Shown here piece by piece: positions 15,007 through 21,740 of a stretch of 30,397 nucleotides of DNA; the stretch's first letter is position 1, and every line of letters starts with the position of its first letter. Source of the stretch: Thaumarchaeota archaeon SCGC AAA007-O23 (GTDB lineage: Archaea > Thermoproteota > Nitrososphaeria > Nitrososphaerales > Nitrosopumilaceae); NCBI GenBank assembly GCA_000402075.1, contig ARWO01000014.1:1-30397 (forward strand), given 5' to 3'. Below the pieces are notes generated by a model, which was not told the DNA's origin, did no database searches, and saw only the letters and a program-made list of their open reading frames with translations. The position numbers and the translations under genes were made by a program.

Positions 15007-15090
15007 GCGGGGATCGCCTAGCCTGGTAGGGCGTGGGATTGCTAATTCCATGTTCGCAAGGACACGGGGGTTCGAATCCCCCTCCCCGCG
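15007..15090 (+). tRNA. tRNA-Ser (GCT)
   Basis: A class II tRNA: acceptor GCGGGGA pairs with TCCCCGC, the D-arm is GCCTAGCCTGGTAGGGC, and the anticodon arm TGGGA-TTGCTAA-TTCCA has anticodon GCT. The long variable arm TGTTC-GCAA-GGACA marks serine, and the T-arm is GGGGG-TTCGAAT-CCCCC. The discriminator is G. CCA is not encoded. A run of six T follows directly. Confidence 0.96.
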
Positions 15091-15091
15091 C

Positions 15092-15097
15092 TTTTTT
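15092..15097 (+). terminator. poly-T stop after tRNA-Ser
   Basis: Six consecutive T one base after the tRNA 3' end, the simple U-tract terminator typical of archaeal RNA polymerase. Confidence 0.5.
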
Positions 15098-15102
15098 AAT
15101 TA

Positions 15103-15112
15103 AATTTAAAAG
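15103..15112 (+). promoter_or_regulatory. TATA-box-like element for the 53-aa zinc-ribbon gene
   Basis: AATTTAAAAG is centred about 28 nt before TTG 15136, consistent with a leaderless transcript starting at that TTG. Confidence 0.45.
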
Positions 15113-15135
15113 TGCGTTGATACACGTTTTCGTTA

Positions 15136-15297
15136 TTGGGACGAAGAAAAACACAAAAAATTGTCAAGGCTGGTCCAAAAAATGCAACTACTGGTATGTG
15201 TCCAGAATGTAAGACTATAGGCAGAATCTTTATCGTCGGTCAGGTTGGTCAAGAGCGAGCAAAGTGTCCTGCCTGTAACAAAGTGTTTGATCTATAG
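15136..15297 (+). CDS. small zinc-ribbon protein (53 aa)
   Basis: TTG 15136 to TAG 15295-15297 encodes 53 residues: a basic N-terminus (GRRKTQKIVKAGPKNATTG), then CPEC, a short beta hairpin GRIFIVGQVGQERAK, and CPAC. The two CxxC knuckles about 18 residues apart form a classic zinc ribbon, as in small ribosomal or transcription-associated proteins. TTG is preferred because a TATA-like box lies at leaderless spacing and the frame is closed shortly upstream. No specific family is recognised; nucleic-acid binding is likely. Confidence 0.75.
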   Translation: MGRRKTQKIVKAGPKNATTGMCPECKTIGRIFIVGQVGQERAKCPACNKVFDL

Positions 15298-15354
15298 TTG
15301 CATGTACAAATCCACCCATAACTTTTTAAGGTCTTTTCATTTTTTTAAAGCAGC

Positions 15355-15528
15355 ATGTCATCAGAAGAATCTGAAACCATTTATGATAGAATTGCTAAGC
15401 TTGAGGATGAAGTTGCAGCATTGAGAAGTGAAATAGATTTTCTAAAACGTGCATTACGTAATGAATTAGCACGTCATGAAGTGAAAATGGCAAAGAAAGG
15501 TACAGAAGTATCTTCACTTATAGATTAG
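15355..15528 (+). CDS. short coiled-coil protein (57 aa)
   Basis: ATG 15355 to TAG 15526-15528 encodes 57 residues. Residues 8-42 form one amphipathic helix with hydrophobic residues in heptad-like spacing (I9, I13, L16, V20, L23, I27, L30, L34, L38), so a parallel or antiparallel coiled coil is likely. ACTTTTTAAGG near 15321-15331 is a suitable TATA-like element. Its end overlaps the convergent SirB1-like gene by 11 nt. Function unknown; the charged helix could be an oligomerisation or adaptor module. Confidence 0.72.
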   Translation: MSSEESETIYDRIAKLEDEVAALRSEIDFLKRALRNELARHEVKMAKKGTEVSSLID

Positions 15529-16345
15529 ACTTTTCTCTGACACTTTTAATTAATTCTAGAATAAAATCTGCATCGTCCGCCTCTGGTTCTAGCTCCAAAT
15601 ATTTATTGAGTAAAGGTAATGCCTTATCATAACGCAAAAGCCGTTCTTCTAAAATACCCTTATCTCTAATTTCCTCAGGAGATTCTGGCTGCATTCCTAA
15701 AATCATATCTGTGCATTTCATAGCATTATCATATGCATATGATTGGGTGTATGCATTTTTTAGATTTCTTAATAATCTGGTCAAAAGTTGTTCCGTTGTA
15801 GCTTCGTTTAGATATTCTGGAACAAATTCAACACCCTCTCCAAAATTTCTATCCAGAATTTCCTCTAAATCCTCAATTGTAAGCAACTTTCCACGATAAA
15901 ATGGGTCCAAGTTAATCTCCTCTTTGTATTTTACAATTACATGTCCAGGGAATCCAACAATCTGAAGATCAAGTCCTATATTCTTGGCAACTTCTGAGTA
16001 TATTATAGAGAGAGTAATTGGTATACCAGTTTTTTTGTCAAGTACTATGTTAAGAAAACTATTTCCCGGATCGTAATAATCTTCTTCGGCTCCATGAAAA
16101 CCAAGTTCGTCAAAGAAGTACTCATTAAGCATGGATATAAGATATGTTGAGTTTTTAATTTTGCCTATTTTTATTTTCAGGGAATTACCCATCTCATTTA
16201 TTTTTTCGATGTATTTCGATATATTCAGTTCAGGATATTCCAGAATTTGTGCCATCTTTAGACATTTTTCAATCAAATTATAATTTGGATTTTTAGAAAA
16301 AGATATCCATTCTGCAATAAATGGATCAAATTTTTCTGCGTCCAA
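15518..16345 (-). CDS. SirB1/transglutaminase-like protein with C-terminal TPR
   Basis: 275 residues. The middle part GNSFLNIVLDKKTGIPITLS, IYSEVAKNIGLDLQIVGFPG, HVIVKY and NLDPFYRGK matches the transglutaminase-like fold of the SirB1/YchA family, which lacks the catalytic cysteine (here Ser in ITLSIIY) and is not known to be enzymatic. The last 70 residues hold helical TPR-like repeats (AYDNAMKCTDMILGMQPESP and RYDKALPLLNKYLELEP). Its start is TTG 16345, 11 nt after the stop of the upstream gene, so it is in an operon with it. Role unknown; a scaffold or protein-interaction function is the likeliest reading. Confidence 0.85.
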   Translation of the reverse strand: MDAEKFDPFIAEWISFSKNPNYNLIEKCLKMAQILEYPELNISKYIEKINEMGNSLKIKIGKIKNSTYLISMLNEYFFDELGFHGAEEDYYDPGNSFLNIVLDKKTGIPITLSIIYSEVAKNIGLDLQIVGFPGHVIVKYKEEINLDPFYRGKLLTIEDLEEILDRNFGEGVEFVPEYLNEATTEQLLTRLLRNLKNAYTQSYAYDNAMKCTDMILGMQPESPEEIRDKGILEERLLRYDKALPLLNKYLELEPEADDADFILELIKSVREKSNL

Positions 16346-16356
16346 TAGATTCCATA

Positions 16357-17547
16357 TTATTTGATTCTATTTAGATATAGTTGTGGATCTTTTAACTCTC
16401 TTGTGTTGGGAGGATTTGCGATTAGTTTCACAAATGTATCTTTACCATACACGTCAAATACGTGTTGGGTAAATTCTTTACCTGTGCTCTTTTTTACACT
16501 GTAATCAGAATAATTAGTACCTACAAATGTACTAAGATAATTTTGAAAATCAATATCATCTTTCAGTATTTGTTGCACCACAAATTCTGCCATTCCCTCC
16601 ATGGTGGTAAATACAGCATGCTGAGCCTGAATAGGTTCTAGCCATTTTTTGTATATTTCCTCTAACGAGGGAACAAGATCTGAAATCTTGGGATCAATTT
16701 CAACATGAGTATATGTCATAACATCTGGTCCCATAACATTGGTGATAAAATTATCAGGATTCAGCATGAAAAATAAGTTTGCTTTCTTGGCAATTTGGAA
16801 TTCTTCAGGTACAAGTTGTAACTGTAGGTATTCAGTCAGTTGAGTGACAGTTTTATCATCTAACGTTAAGATAGTTTTTGCCAGTTCCTCGTTTATTGTA
16901 TTAACCTGCATTACAGCTTGAATATTCAATCTGTGAAGATTGTCTTGTACAGAATGAACAATCTCCTCCAAAATTGTCATTTTCATAGCTCCAAAATAAC
17001 CAGATTTTACCGATTCTGCATTAGATTCGTATGGTAAACCTTGTTTGTATAGAATTATTCTTGGGTAATCATCCAAGATAAACCTGTTAAGGTAGATCTT
17101 TGAATCAAGATAGTCACCGTAGGTAGTCGATATTTTTGAGATGTATGATTTCACATAAGTAGAATAAACCAGGAATTTTGTTGTATCTTCCTTAATTAAT
17201 TCAGAAATTGTTTTCAGATCATTTTTTGCAACAGCATCAAATAGTTTATCAACATATATCCGTCCATTTTCTGTGAATACTTTTTTTCCTTTTAGCCGTT
17301 TAAATTCATCGAGTTTCAGATACTCAATAGACAGCTCCTTGGAAACTTCTAAACCCATGTATTCATTTACACTTTGAGCTAAATCCACAAACAAGTTTTT
17401 TGAAACACTTTCGATATCATCAAATTCTACAGTAAAGCTTCTATCCTCTTTGATCTTTTTTGCAAGTTCTACTATTACTTTTTCCTCATCAGTTTCAACA
17501 GAAAGTTGCCCCATCAATGCCTCAGCAAATTCATCAAACTCTGACAT
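16357..17547 (-). CDS. uncharacterised protein with a metallopeptidase-like (variant gluzincin) pattern
   Basis: 396 residues from ATG 17547 (a GTG two codons upstream is possible). I do not recognise the family. The N-terminal half is helical and charged. In the C-terminal half, ILEEIVHSVQDNLH (E194-E195-I-V-H198) looks like an HExxH helix in which the first His is Glu. About 120 residues later TTMEGMAEFVVQQI (E317, E321) resembles the EGxAE helix that supplies the third zinc ligand in gluzincins, and then FDVYGKDTFVKLI resembles the YG-x-x-x-L-x-x-L segment seen after it in peptidase-MA-type proteins. So it may be a divergent or inactive metallopeptidase. It is in an operon with the SirB1-like gene and lies 43 nt after tRNA-Met on the same strand. 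Confidence 0.7.
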   Translation of the reverse strand: MSEFDEFAEALMGQLSVETDEEKVIVELAKKIKEDRSFTVEFDDIESVSKNLFVDLAQSVNEYMGLEVSKELSIEYLKLDEFKRLKGKKVFTENGRIYVDKLFDAVAKNDLKTISELIKEDTTKFLVYSTYVKSYISKISTTYGDYLDSKIYLNRFILDDYPRIILYKQGLPYESNAESVKSGYFGAMKMTILEEIVHSVQDNLHRLNIQAVMQVNTINEELAKTILTLDDKTVTQLTEYLQLQLVPEEFQIAKKANLFFMLNPDNFITNVMGPDVMTYTHVEIDPKISDLVPSLEEIYKKWLEPIQAQHAVFTTMEGMAEFVVQQILKDDIDFQNYLSTFVGTNYSDYSVKKSTGKEFTQHVFDVYGKDTFVKLIANPPNTRELKDPQLYLNRIK

Positions 17548-17590
17548 GTGCACTCGATCGACAAAAAACTCAATTTAACATTATCTGTAG

Positions 17591-17686
17591 TGCCGGGGGT
17601 GGGTTTCGAACCCACGACCTCCAGATTATGAGTATTGCCCTTCTTTGGAGAGGCTGGCACTCTAGGCCAGGCTGAGCTACCCCGGC
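17591..17686 (-). tRNA. tRNA-Met (CAT, elongator type) with a 20-nt intron at position 30/31
   Basis: Read on the minus strand: acceptor GCCGGGG/CCCCGGC with discriminator A, D-arm GCTC...GAGT, variable loop AGGTC and T-arm GTGGG-TTCGAAA-CCCAC. The anticodon region closes only if 20 nt are removed: CCAG + ACTCATAATCTGG gives stem CCAGA/TCTGG with loop CTCATAA and anticodon CAT. The junctions form a bulge-helix-bulge: TGCC pairs with GGCA as the 4-bp central helix, the bulges are AG^C and AT^A, and GAG pairs with CTC outside. The sequence strongly resembles archaeal elongator tRNA-Met. Confidence 0.93.
17634..17653 (-). other. non-canonical tRNA intron (20 nt, between G30 and A31)
   Basis: The intron begins CCTCTCC and ends GGCAAT on the tRNA strand. 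The 4-bp helix between exon TGCC and intron GGCA, with 3-nt bulges at both cut sites, fits the tRNA splicing endonuclease substrate. The site lies in the 5' strand of the anticodon stem rather than at the usual position 37/38. Confidence 0.85.
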
Positions 17687-17730
17687 ATAAGTACGCGTGA
17701 ATCTCTTATGCAATTAAATGATTTGCTCAA

Positions 17731-17740
17731 AATTATATTC
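17731..17740 (+). promoter_or_regulatory. TATA-box-like element for the 55-aa coiled-coil gene
   Basis: AATTATATTC is centred about 27 nt before ATG 17762. This favours that ATG over the upstream ATG at 17708, which would place the element inside the coding region. Confidence 0.45.
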
Positions 17741-17761
17741 TTCAATGTTATACGAAAATTA

Positions 17762-17929
17762 ATGAGTTTTGATGACAAAGATAAGCGCATACAGAAGAAG
17801 ATTGATTGGATTGCAAGCCAGATTAGAGAGACAAAATTTGAACTTCACCGGCAACACAAAGAACTTGAGGACGCTCTTAAGGAGCAAGAAGAATTACGAA
17901 AGCAAAAAGGGAAAACAAAAAAAAGTTAG
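17762..17929 (+). CDS. short charged coiled-coil protein (55 aa)
   Basis: 55 residues from ATG 17762: MSFDDKDKRIQKK, then one long helix through ASQIRETKFELHRQHKELED and ALKEQEELRKQ, with a lysine-rich tail. The open frame extends to ATG 17708, but the extra 18 residues contain the TATA-like element. The 3' end overlaps the topoisomerase IB gene by 4 nt, and the gene is divergent from tRNA-Met. No family is recognised. Confidence 0.65.
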   Translation: MSFDDKDKRIQKKIDWIASQIRETKFELHRQHKELEDALKEQEELRKQKGKTKKS

Positions 17930-19617
17930 TATTCTTTTGAAATCTGGCTCCATTTTGCGTTGGTATTTTTTACCCAAAGAAATTTTTTCTGTAGTGCTGA
18001 CGTGTACAGCTTTTCCCATTCTACACCAACTTCATCAGTCCATGTTTTGAAAATTCTTGGATCAATATAATTTCGAAGAGATGTTCCAAGATTATAGTCT
18101 CTTGTTTTTTCTGTGAGATTTATCTGAAGTTCTAGCTTTTCAATTCGTTCAACATGCTTTGACTTTCTCTTTCTTATCACATTCTTTATTTTTTTGATCC
18201 GTTCTTTTCGTTGCTCTTTCTGTTTTTCAGTTTTTGTAATCTTAGATTCCACTTTTTTCAGTAAATCTTCAGACTTTTCCCACGGTTTTGCTTTTTCCAC
18301 ATTTTTTAGCGTGTCCTTTTTCTTTTGTAATGACGCTTCAAAGTTCTTTGGAATCGTTCTTTTATGATTGCACATAATGGCAGCATCTAGATTTGCTGAT
18401 TTTGCATGGAACAATTTTTTCATATCAGATTCAGATTTAATATTATCATGGTCTCGAAGATTTTTTGAAACAACACTTGAGGCTAGATATGTTCTAAAGA
18501 CTTTGGCAGAGAGTCCCTTGACTATAGTTGAATAATAAGCATTAACATGTCTAGATGAAATACCGTCAAAAATCTCTTCATTCTCTTTTTTGTTTGAGAC
18601 AAACTCTTTCAGATTGTCGTGAAACTGTTTATCATGCCCCTCTACAGGAATTGTCTCTGTCCATCTCACACCATCTTTACCAAGAAAATCAAACTCAATT
18701 GTATTTTCAGTCAGTTTAATATGCTCCTTTCGTAATGTTGTAGCACCCACAGTGTCCGCTTCATCTGGATCTTTTTCATCGCCAACCCTCATTGCAGTAC
18801 GATAAATCAAATAACATGCAGTAGCTATTCTTTTATTTTTTTGTTCTTTGTTCTGCATGTCCTTGATAATTTGTGTCTTGACGTTTTCAATTTCTCTTGA
18901 CAAGTTTTTTGCCTTGTCATACTTTGCTTGATCTCTCTCTTGCTTGATTCCAGCAGTATCAGCCAGCCAAACATATTTTCGCTTTTGAGTTAGAATATCC
19001 ATCCAACTTGCTATCCACATAGAATCTCTGTCATGGACAATCTTACCCCATTTTCCTTCAGGAATTTTTGCTTCTTTACCTAGATTTAGTGTTACGTCTT
19101 TAGATGTCACGCGTGGTTTGTATCTACCTCGCATTGGATGTTCACCCCTGCCCATAAAAATTCCTGGTGGCTCAGCCATGTAATTTCCAATTTCTACTTC
19201 TTTTCCATCGATAATCCCTCTCCCATATTCTGCCTTCATCTCTTCACGAATTTCCTTGCGGGTTAACGCGAGAGCCTTCTTTTCTTCCTTCGTCATCAAC
19301 TCCTTCTCTTCTTTTTCTTTGTCTGCTAGTTTGTATGCTTCAGAAAAATCAATCTCACTATATTCTAAGTTACTAAATTTTCCGTTAAACGTTTGAGCAA
19401 AATCTGATACAAAATTTTTCTGAAAGATTGGATCTTCTACATATTTTTCTGTTATACCAGGTTTTGGTGCATCCTTCTTTTTTGCCCACTGATACACCAT
19501 CTCTTCTTGGACTAGATCAAGTACTACGTTTTCGCCCTTGATCTTTATCTTAATTTCCTTGGATTCAAAATCTGGAGGAAAAAGTATTCCGTTATGTTGT
19601 AATGTTTTCCATTTCAT
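17926..19617 (-). CDS. top1B: DNA topoisomerase IB (eukaryotic type)
   Basis: Relaxes supercoils by a 3'-phosphotyrosyl nick; among archaea, characteristic of Thaumarchaeota and relatives. MKWKTLQHNGILFPP aligns with the start of the eukaryotic core (IKWKFLEHKGPVFAPP), so ATG 19617 is preferred over GTG 19626; length 563. All catalytic positions are visible by alignment with the human enzyme: Arg in TAMRVGDEKD, Lys in FDFLGKDGVRW, Arg in KVFRTYLAS, His in IMCNHKRTIPK, and the nucleophile Tyr in RNYIDPRIFKTW (about residue 517). A long charged coiled-coil linker (WEKSEDLLKKVESKITK onward) separates the last two blocks, as in the human protein. The large eukaryotic N-terminal extension is absent. 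Confidence 0.97.
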   Translation of the reverse strand: MKWKTLQHNGILFPPDFESKEIKIKIKGENVVLDLVQEEMVYQWAKKKDAPKPGITEKYVEDPIFQKNFVSDFAQTFNGKFSNLEYSEIDFSEAYKLADKEKEEKELMTKEEKKALALTRKEIREEMKAEYGRGIIDGKEVEIGNYMAEPPGIFMGRGEHPMRGRYKPRVTSKDVTLNLGKEAKIPEGKWGKIVHDRDSMWIASWMDILTQKRKYVWLADTAGIKQERDQAKYDKAKNLSREIENVKTQIIKDMQNKEQKNKRIATACYLIYRTAMRVGDEKDPDEADTVGATTLRKEHIKLTENTIEFDFLGKDGVRWTETIPVEGHDKQFHDNLKEFVSNKKENEEIFDGISSRHVNAYYSTIVKGLSAKVFRTYLASSVVSKNLRDHDNIKSESDMKKLFHAKSANLDAAIMCNHKRTIPKNFEASLQKKKDTLKNVEKAKPWEKSEDLLKKVESKITKTEKQKEQRKERIKKIKNVIRKRKSKHVERIEKLELQINLTEKTRDYNLGTSLRNYIDPRIFKTWTDEVGVEWEKLYTSALQKKFLWVKNTNAKWSQISKEY

Positions 19618-19724
19618 ATATTTCACTAATGCAATACGACTTTGATAAAAATTGATTAAAACTATATATCAATCTAACCACAAAATGTCTTCAAAAATAA
19701 GTCAAGATAATAACTGTTAAAGAA

Positions 19725-20558
19725 TCATTCTCCGTATAGTTCCTTTTTTAAATAATTCTCAAATTCAATATCTGTTTTACTCTTCTTTGCCTCCAAGAAC
19801 ATTGATGCATCGTTTCCAACAATGTATCTTGGCAGTGGTTTCTCATCTTTGACAGCTTTAACTATAGTGTCGGCAACTTCCTTTGGGTGCGTTCCCATTT
19901 CTGCCATCATTTTGACACCCGAGACTACCTTAACAGTAATGTCTCTGTATACGGTATCTGATTCTGCCTTCTTAGCCATCCTCAGATTTTTCATAAAATT
20001 TGTTTTGATGACTCCAGGTTCAATTATCACAACATTAACACCAAACGGTGCCAATTCAAATCTCAAAGATTCACTCAGTCCTTCTAAAGCAAACTTGGAG
20101 CTAATGTATGCAGGCGATGCTGGAAATCCAATACGACCTACAACTGAACTAATATTTACTATTGTTCCAGAACCCTGCTTTCTCATTGTTGGTCCAACTT
20201 CCTGAATCAGTCTTATTATTGAAAAGAAGTTTGTATCAAACTGTGCCTTAAATTCATCAACAGATACATCTTCGACACATCCCCAGAGACCCCATCCCGC
20301 ATTATTTACAAGAACATCAATTCTTTGTTTTTGATCAAGAATTTTTTGTATAGCAGTTTTAACAGAGTTCTCATCATCAACATCTAGTTCTAAGACATCA
20401 ATGTTCAAATTCTCTTTTTGTCCTAATTCTTTAATTTTGTCACTTTTTGTTGTGTCTCTCATTGTGGCATATGTGTAATATCCTTCTCTTGCTAGTGCTA
20501 ATGCAGTCTCAAATCCTATCCCACTGGATGTCCCAGTTACAACTGCAACCTTTTCCAT
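19725..20558 (-). CDS. short-chain dehydrogenase/reductase
   Basis: 277-residue Rossmann-fold SDR of the classical type: cofactor motif TGTSSGIG at residues 9-16, NNAGWGLWG, the catalytic Ser in NISSVVGRIG, and Tyr/Lys in AYISSKFALEGLSE (YxxxK with S-S between). The C-terminal part after PGVIKTNFM is variable, so the substrate is open. The Asp or Arg that would set NAD/NADP preference after the second strand (YATMRD) points to NADP. A TATA-like AATCATAAAAC precedes ATG 20558 on this strand; it is a monocistronic gene after a 98-bp gap from topoisomerase IB. Confidence 0.92.
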   Translation of the reverse strand: MEKVAVVTGTSSGIGFETALALAREGYYTYATMRDTTKSDKIKELGQKENLNIDVLELDVDDENSVKTAIQKILDQKQRIDVLVNNAGWGLWGCVEDVSVDEFKAQFDTNFFSIIRLIQEVGPTMRKQGSGTIVNISSVVGRIGFPASPAYISSKFALEGLSESLRFELAPFGVNVVIIEPGVIKTNFMKNLRMAKKAESDTVYRDITVKVVSGVKMMAEMGTHPKEVADTIVKAVKDEKPLPRYIVGNDASMFLEAKKSKTDIEFENYLKKELYGE

Positions 20559-20700
20559 GCAGATTTCTTATCATTACTATCTAATAGTTTTATGATTCAA
20601 TTGTATGATGATCCCCCGAAGAGTGGGACAGTTACATAACCCTTGTATGCTAGGACAAAAAGTCCGAAACTAATATTTACAGTTGAAATAAGTCAACAAT
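20559..20700. other. divergent intergenic region with a GC-richer, possibly transcribed block
   Basis: Between the SDR gene and the 64-aa gene. The flanks are AT-rich, but 20605-20673 is richer in G and C and shows a small GGAC-aaaaa-GTCC hairpin (20652-20664). It can also be read as a 22-codon ORF (ATG 20605 to TAA 20671-20673). TATA-like CTAATATTTAC near 20670-20680 probably serves the 64-aa gene, and a GTTGA/TCAAC inverted repeat (20682-20697) sits just before its ATG. Confidence 0.35.
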
Positions 20701-20895
20701 ATGGCAAGTTATACAGGTCAAGTAGCCACAATTCACCGACAATTTAATACGGCACTCAAGAGGGCCAAGTCAAGACAGACGGTTTTAAACGCCTATTGGA
20801 AACACAAGGCTCAACACGAAAAACTTCTGAAACAACATCTTAAAGAAGAAATGGCACAAGTCAATCGAATAAAATCCAAGATCAAATATAGATAA
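20701..20895 (+). CDS. small basic helical protein (64 aa), unknown
   Basis: 64 residues, MASYTGQVATIHRQFNTALK followed by RAKSRQTVLNAYWKHKAQ and KLLKQHLKEEMAQVNRIK. It is strongly basic (many Lys, Arg and His), predicted all-helical, with no cysteines or membrane segment. A TATA-like element lies about 28 nt before ATG. Basic charge and small size fit a nucleic-acid- or ribosome-associated protein, but no family is recognised. It is followed by 62 nt and then the DNA methyltransferase on the same strand, which has its own promoter-like region. Confidence 0.72.
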   Translation: MASYTGQVATIHRQFNTALKRAKSRQTVLNAYWKHKAQHEKLLKQHLKEEMAQVNRIKSKIKYR

Positions 20896-20939
20896 TATCT
20901 ATATTTTGAATTTTTTTGATTAATTAATTATTATGTAAC

Positions 20940-20955
20940 ATGTATGTACATACAT
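20940..20955. promoter_or_regulatory. perfect 16-bp palindrome before the DNA methyltransferase gene
   Basis: ATGTATGTACATACAT equals its own reverse complement over all 16 bases and ends 2 nt before the TTG start at 20958. It lies over the presumed transcription start, downstream of the AT-rich element ATTAATTATTATG (about 20922-20935). This is the layout of a repressor operator. Confidence 0.5.
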
Positions 20956-20957
20956 AA

Positions 20958-21740
20958 TTGAAAAAACTAAGTGTTAACAAAATCTACAATAAAGATTGTA
21001 TTATTGGAATGAAGGCAATACCTGATGAAAAAATAGATTTAGTTGTCACTGATCCTCCATTCGCCATTAATTTTAAGGCTAAAAAAGCAAACTACAACAG
21101 AACAGCTTCAAGAGTTTTGTCCGGTTACAATGAGATCAAAGTTGAAGACTACTATGATTTTACAAATGCTTGGATGCAGGAAGTATATCGAATTTTAAAA
21201 AAATCTGGAAGTATGTATGTATTTTCTGGTTGGAATAATCTCAAAGACATCCTAACTGCATTAGATAATAATGGATTTACTACAATTAATCATATAATCT
21301 GGAAATATCAATTTGGTGTAGTCACTTCAAAAAAGTTTGTTACATCTCATTATCACTGTCTTTTTGTGTGTAAGGACGATAAAAAACGAAAATTTTTTCC
21401 CTTCTCAAGATTTAAAAAAAATGCCAAAACATCTAACGGGCAAAGTCTTCATTACAAAGATAAGGAAGATGTTTGGATTATAAATCGGGAATACTGGACT
21501 GGTGATGATAAAACACCCACAAAACTTCCCGCTGAAATAATTAAAAAAATGCTCAAGTATTCTAGTAAAAAAACAGATTTGGTATTCGATCCTTTTCTTG
21601 GTTCTGGTCAGGTTGCGGTAATAAGCAAGATGTTAGGAAGACAATATTTAGGATTTGAAATAGTAAAACAATATTACGATTTTGCAAATAAACGCCTCAA
21701 AAAAAATATTTATAGATTAAAAAAAGAAACAGACACTTGA
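20958..21740 (+). CDS. solitary DNA methyltransferase (N6-adenine or N4-cytosine type)
   Basis: 260 residues with the catalytic motif TDPPF at residues 31-35 coming before the SAM-binding FDPFLGSGQ at 210-218, i.e. motif IV first, the beta-class order. The order and DPPF fit N6-adenine or N4-cytosine methylation of duplex DNA; the target site cannot be read. The short insert between motifs would hold the target recognition part. Start TTG 20958, directly after a perfect palindrome. No restriction endonuclease gene is adjacent (the neighbours are a small basic protein and TatA/B), so this looks like an orphan enzyme. Its stop abuts the convergent TatA/B stop with no gap. Confidence 0.88.
   Translation: MKKLSVNKIYNKDCIIGMKAIPDEKIDLVVTDPPFAINFKAKKANYNRTASRVLSGYNEIKVEDYYDFTNAWMQEVYRILKKSGSMYVFSGWNNLKDILTALDNNGFTTINHIIWKYQFGVVTSKKFVTSHYHCLFVCKDDKKRKFFPFSRFKKNAKTSNGQSLHYKDKEDVWIINREYWTGDDKTPTKLPAEIIKKMLKYSSKKTDLVFDPFLGSGQVAVISKMLGRQYLGFEIVKQYYDFANKRLKKNIYRLKKETDT

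Noticed and set aside
17460..17675. Plus-strand open frame crossing tRNA-Met
   Set aside because: It spans the antisense of a tRNA and of the start of the 396-aa gene, with no sensible protein features.
17591..17686. Canonical 37/38 intron in tRNA-Met
   Set aside because: That placement leaves a C-T mismatch at 31-39 and no CAT in the loop; the 30/31 placement restores all five stem pairs and gives a complete bulge-helix-bulge.
19822..20205. 127-codon plus-strand frame inside the SDR gene
   Set aside because: Antisense shadow of a gene with full SDR motifs.
20605..20670. C/D-box sRNA
   Set aside because: A C-box-like ATGATGA is present, but only CCGA sequences occur where CTGA D and D' boxes are required, and the spacing would leave no room for a guide.
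20701..21740. Restriction-modification system made of the 64-aa gene and the methyltransferase
   Set aside because: The 64-aa protein has neither nuclease motif nor a recognisable helix-turn-helix, and no endonuclease-like gene lies nearby.
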